Notes under the pieces: model-generated
What the model was told of the DNA's origin: nothing
Seen by the model: the letters and a program-made list of their open reading frames with translations, nothing else
Databases searched by the model: none
Part shown: positions 37,490 through 38,236 of the stretch, piece by piece
How the letters are laid out: every line of letters begins with the position of its first letter
Position numbering within the stretch: the stretch's first letter is position 1
Translations under genes and position numbers: made by a program
Source of the DNA: a virus
IMG/VR virus record: IMGVR_UViG_3300006928_000020
Location: 1-38,236 of that record
Direction: 5' to 3' (one strand)
DNA length: 38,236 nucleotides

Positions 37490-38236
37490 TCAATCAAACT
37501 CCACATATATAACACCCACAGTATCTCCCATATCAACACTGTTGGCATTTGTTCTTTGTATTCTAATTTCATCTCCTGCATCAAAGGTGTGGTTTACAAC
37601 CATTGAACCTCTCCATATTGTAGTTGAATGGGGAGATTGTGATAATTCCATTGTAGCATTTCCACTTACTCCCGTATCATCTTGAGTTGCACTTTTTGCT
37701 ACTGTAAATGCAAAAAATTCTCCCGAAGTAGAACCATCATTGTTATTATTTATTTTCCAAGTTTGTTCATTTGTACTTGTAACTGTATGATTTCTAGTGT
37801 TTAATGTGATATATTTCACTGTTCCTGATTTGGGCATAAGGAATCCCCAATGATTTTGAGTTGAATCTTTATCATTTACTACTGCTTTTAGATTTACTGC
37901 ACCCGTACCCATATCACTTCTGTTATAAGCAAATGAAACACAAGTGTTAAGATTACCTAATGAAGATTGTATAGAGCCTGTTGATGTAATACGCATTCTT
38001 TCAGTTGGTACTGTGGCGGAATTTCCACCTGTTGCTCTTGTACCAAAAACTAAATCTCCTGTACTATTACTACCTGTTCTTACATGACCAATATAAGCCC
38101 CCGCATAACTACTATTACTACCACTTTCTGAAAATACTATTTGTGGGCCTTGTCCGTTAGTAGCACTATCGCCTGTGAGCATGATATGACCATTAACAGT
38201 ATTAAAAGTTGAAGCGGCTCTAATTTCTAATGGGAA
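37490..38236 (-). CDS. Tail-fibre-like protein, C-terminal part
   Basis: The frame is open to the right edge of the window, so the N-terminus is missing; at least 248 residues are present. The first visible part (NGQGPQIVFSESGSN, AGAYIGHVRTG, LVFGTRA, ERMRITSTGSI) is the beta-repeat sequence typical of tail fibres and appendages, with the 'ERMRIxxxGxI' motif that often precedes a C-terminal head domain. The last 140 residues form a beta-sandwich-like domain (for example GTVKYITLNTRNHTV, DEIRIQRTNANSVD). It is rich in N, S, T and G. Probably receptor binding. Confidence 0.75.
   Translation of the reverse strand, partial: FPLEIRAASTFNTVNGHIMLTGDSATNGQGPQIVFSESGSNSSYAGAYIGHVRTGSNSTGDLVFGTRATGGNSATVPTERMRITSTGSIQSSLGNLNTCVSFAYNRSDMGTGAVNLKAVVNDKDSTQNHWGFLMPKSGTVKYITLNTRNHTVTSTNEQTWKINNNNDGSTSGEFFAFTVAKSATQDDTGVSGNATMELSQSPHSTTIWRGSMVVNHTFDAGDEIRIQRTNANSVDMGDTVGVIYVEFD

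Overview
The window looks like the early and replication half of a head-tailed double-stranded DNA virus of an archaeon, with the first tail genes at the right edge. Three things point to an archaeal host: the information-processing proteins are archaeal/eukaryotic in type (clamp-loader small subunit, B-family polymerase, PriS-PriL-like primase, XPF/ERCC4 nuclease, PC4-like protein, group II chaperonin); the repeated promoter is a TATA-box promoter rather than a -35/-10 promoter; and Shine-Dalgarno-led genes are mixed with genes that appear to be leaderless. Tail genes on the minus strand (tail-fibre-like protein, tail assembly chaperone) make it a caudovirus. The closest published group I know is the magroviruses of Marine Group II Euryarchaeota (Poseidoniales), described as tailed viruses with a nearly complete archaeal replication apparatus. 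That assignment is inference; no search was possible. No integrase, transposase, tRNA, rRNA or CRISPR array was seen.

Layout. 1-6754: mostly small unknown genes, many overlapping by ATGA, around one large SNF2-type helicase (1467-4058). 6758-15383: large unfamiliar proteins, including a PEP-synthase-like phosphotransferase (6810-9365) and a protein with a tyrosine-phosphatase domain (9362-10645). 15384-20847: a non-coding stretch with iteron-like repeats, a PC4-like gene, a run of zinc-ribbon proteins and a DNA-ligase-like protein. 20844-27501: the replisome core: clamp loader, OB-fold (RPA-like) protein, a RecA-like ATPase split over two genes, sliding clamp and polymerase B. 27498-31511: MazG-like protein, Cas4/RecB-like nuclease, fused primase and ERCC4-HhH nuclease. 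31508-36074: a P-loop ATPase (probable helicase) behind a structured leader, a DEDDy exonuclease and a thermosome subunit. 36071-38236: a kinase-like gene and tail genes on the minus strand, with two or three tiny plus-strand ORFs between them.

The plus-strand genes are organised by nine copies of one promoter, TTGACTATATAAACTGG, identical over 17 bases. At four of them the next ATG lies exactly 28 bases after the first T of TATATAAA, which predicts leaderless mRNAs. In three cases the TGA inside the promoter is also the stop codon of the gene before it. Two copies lie in a 45-bp exact duplication. The replication proteins are thus spread over several promoter units that one TATA/TFB-type signal could switch on together.

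The points most worth following up are the promoter system, the 13-bp-stem leader before the putative helicase, the split RecA-like ATPase, the His-for-Asp change in polymerase motif C, and the phosphorylation-related genes (PEP-synthase-like enzyme, phosphatase, kinase-like protein), which have no obvious role in known tailed archaeal viruses.
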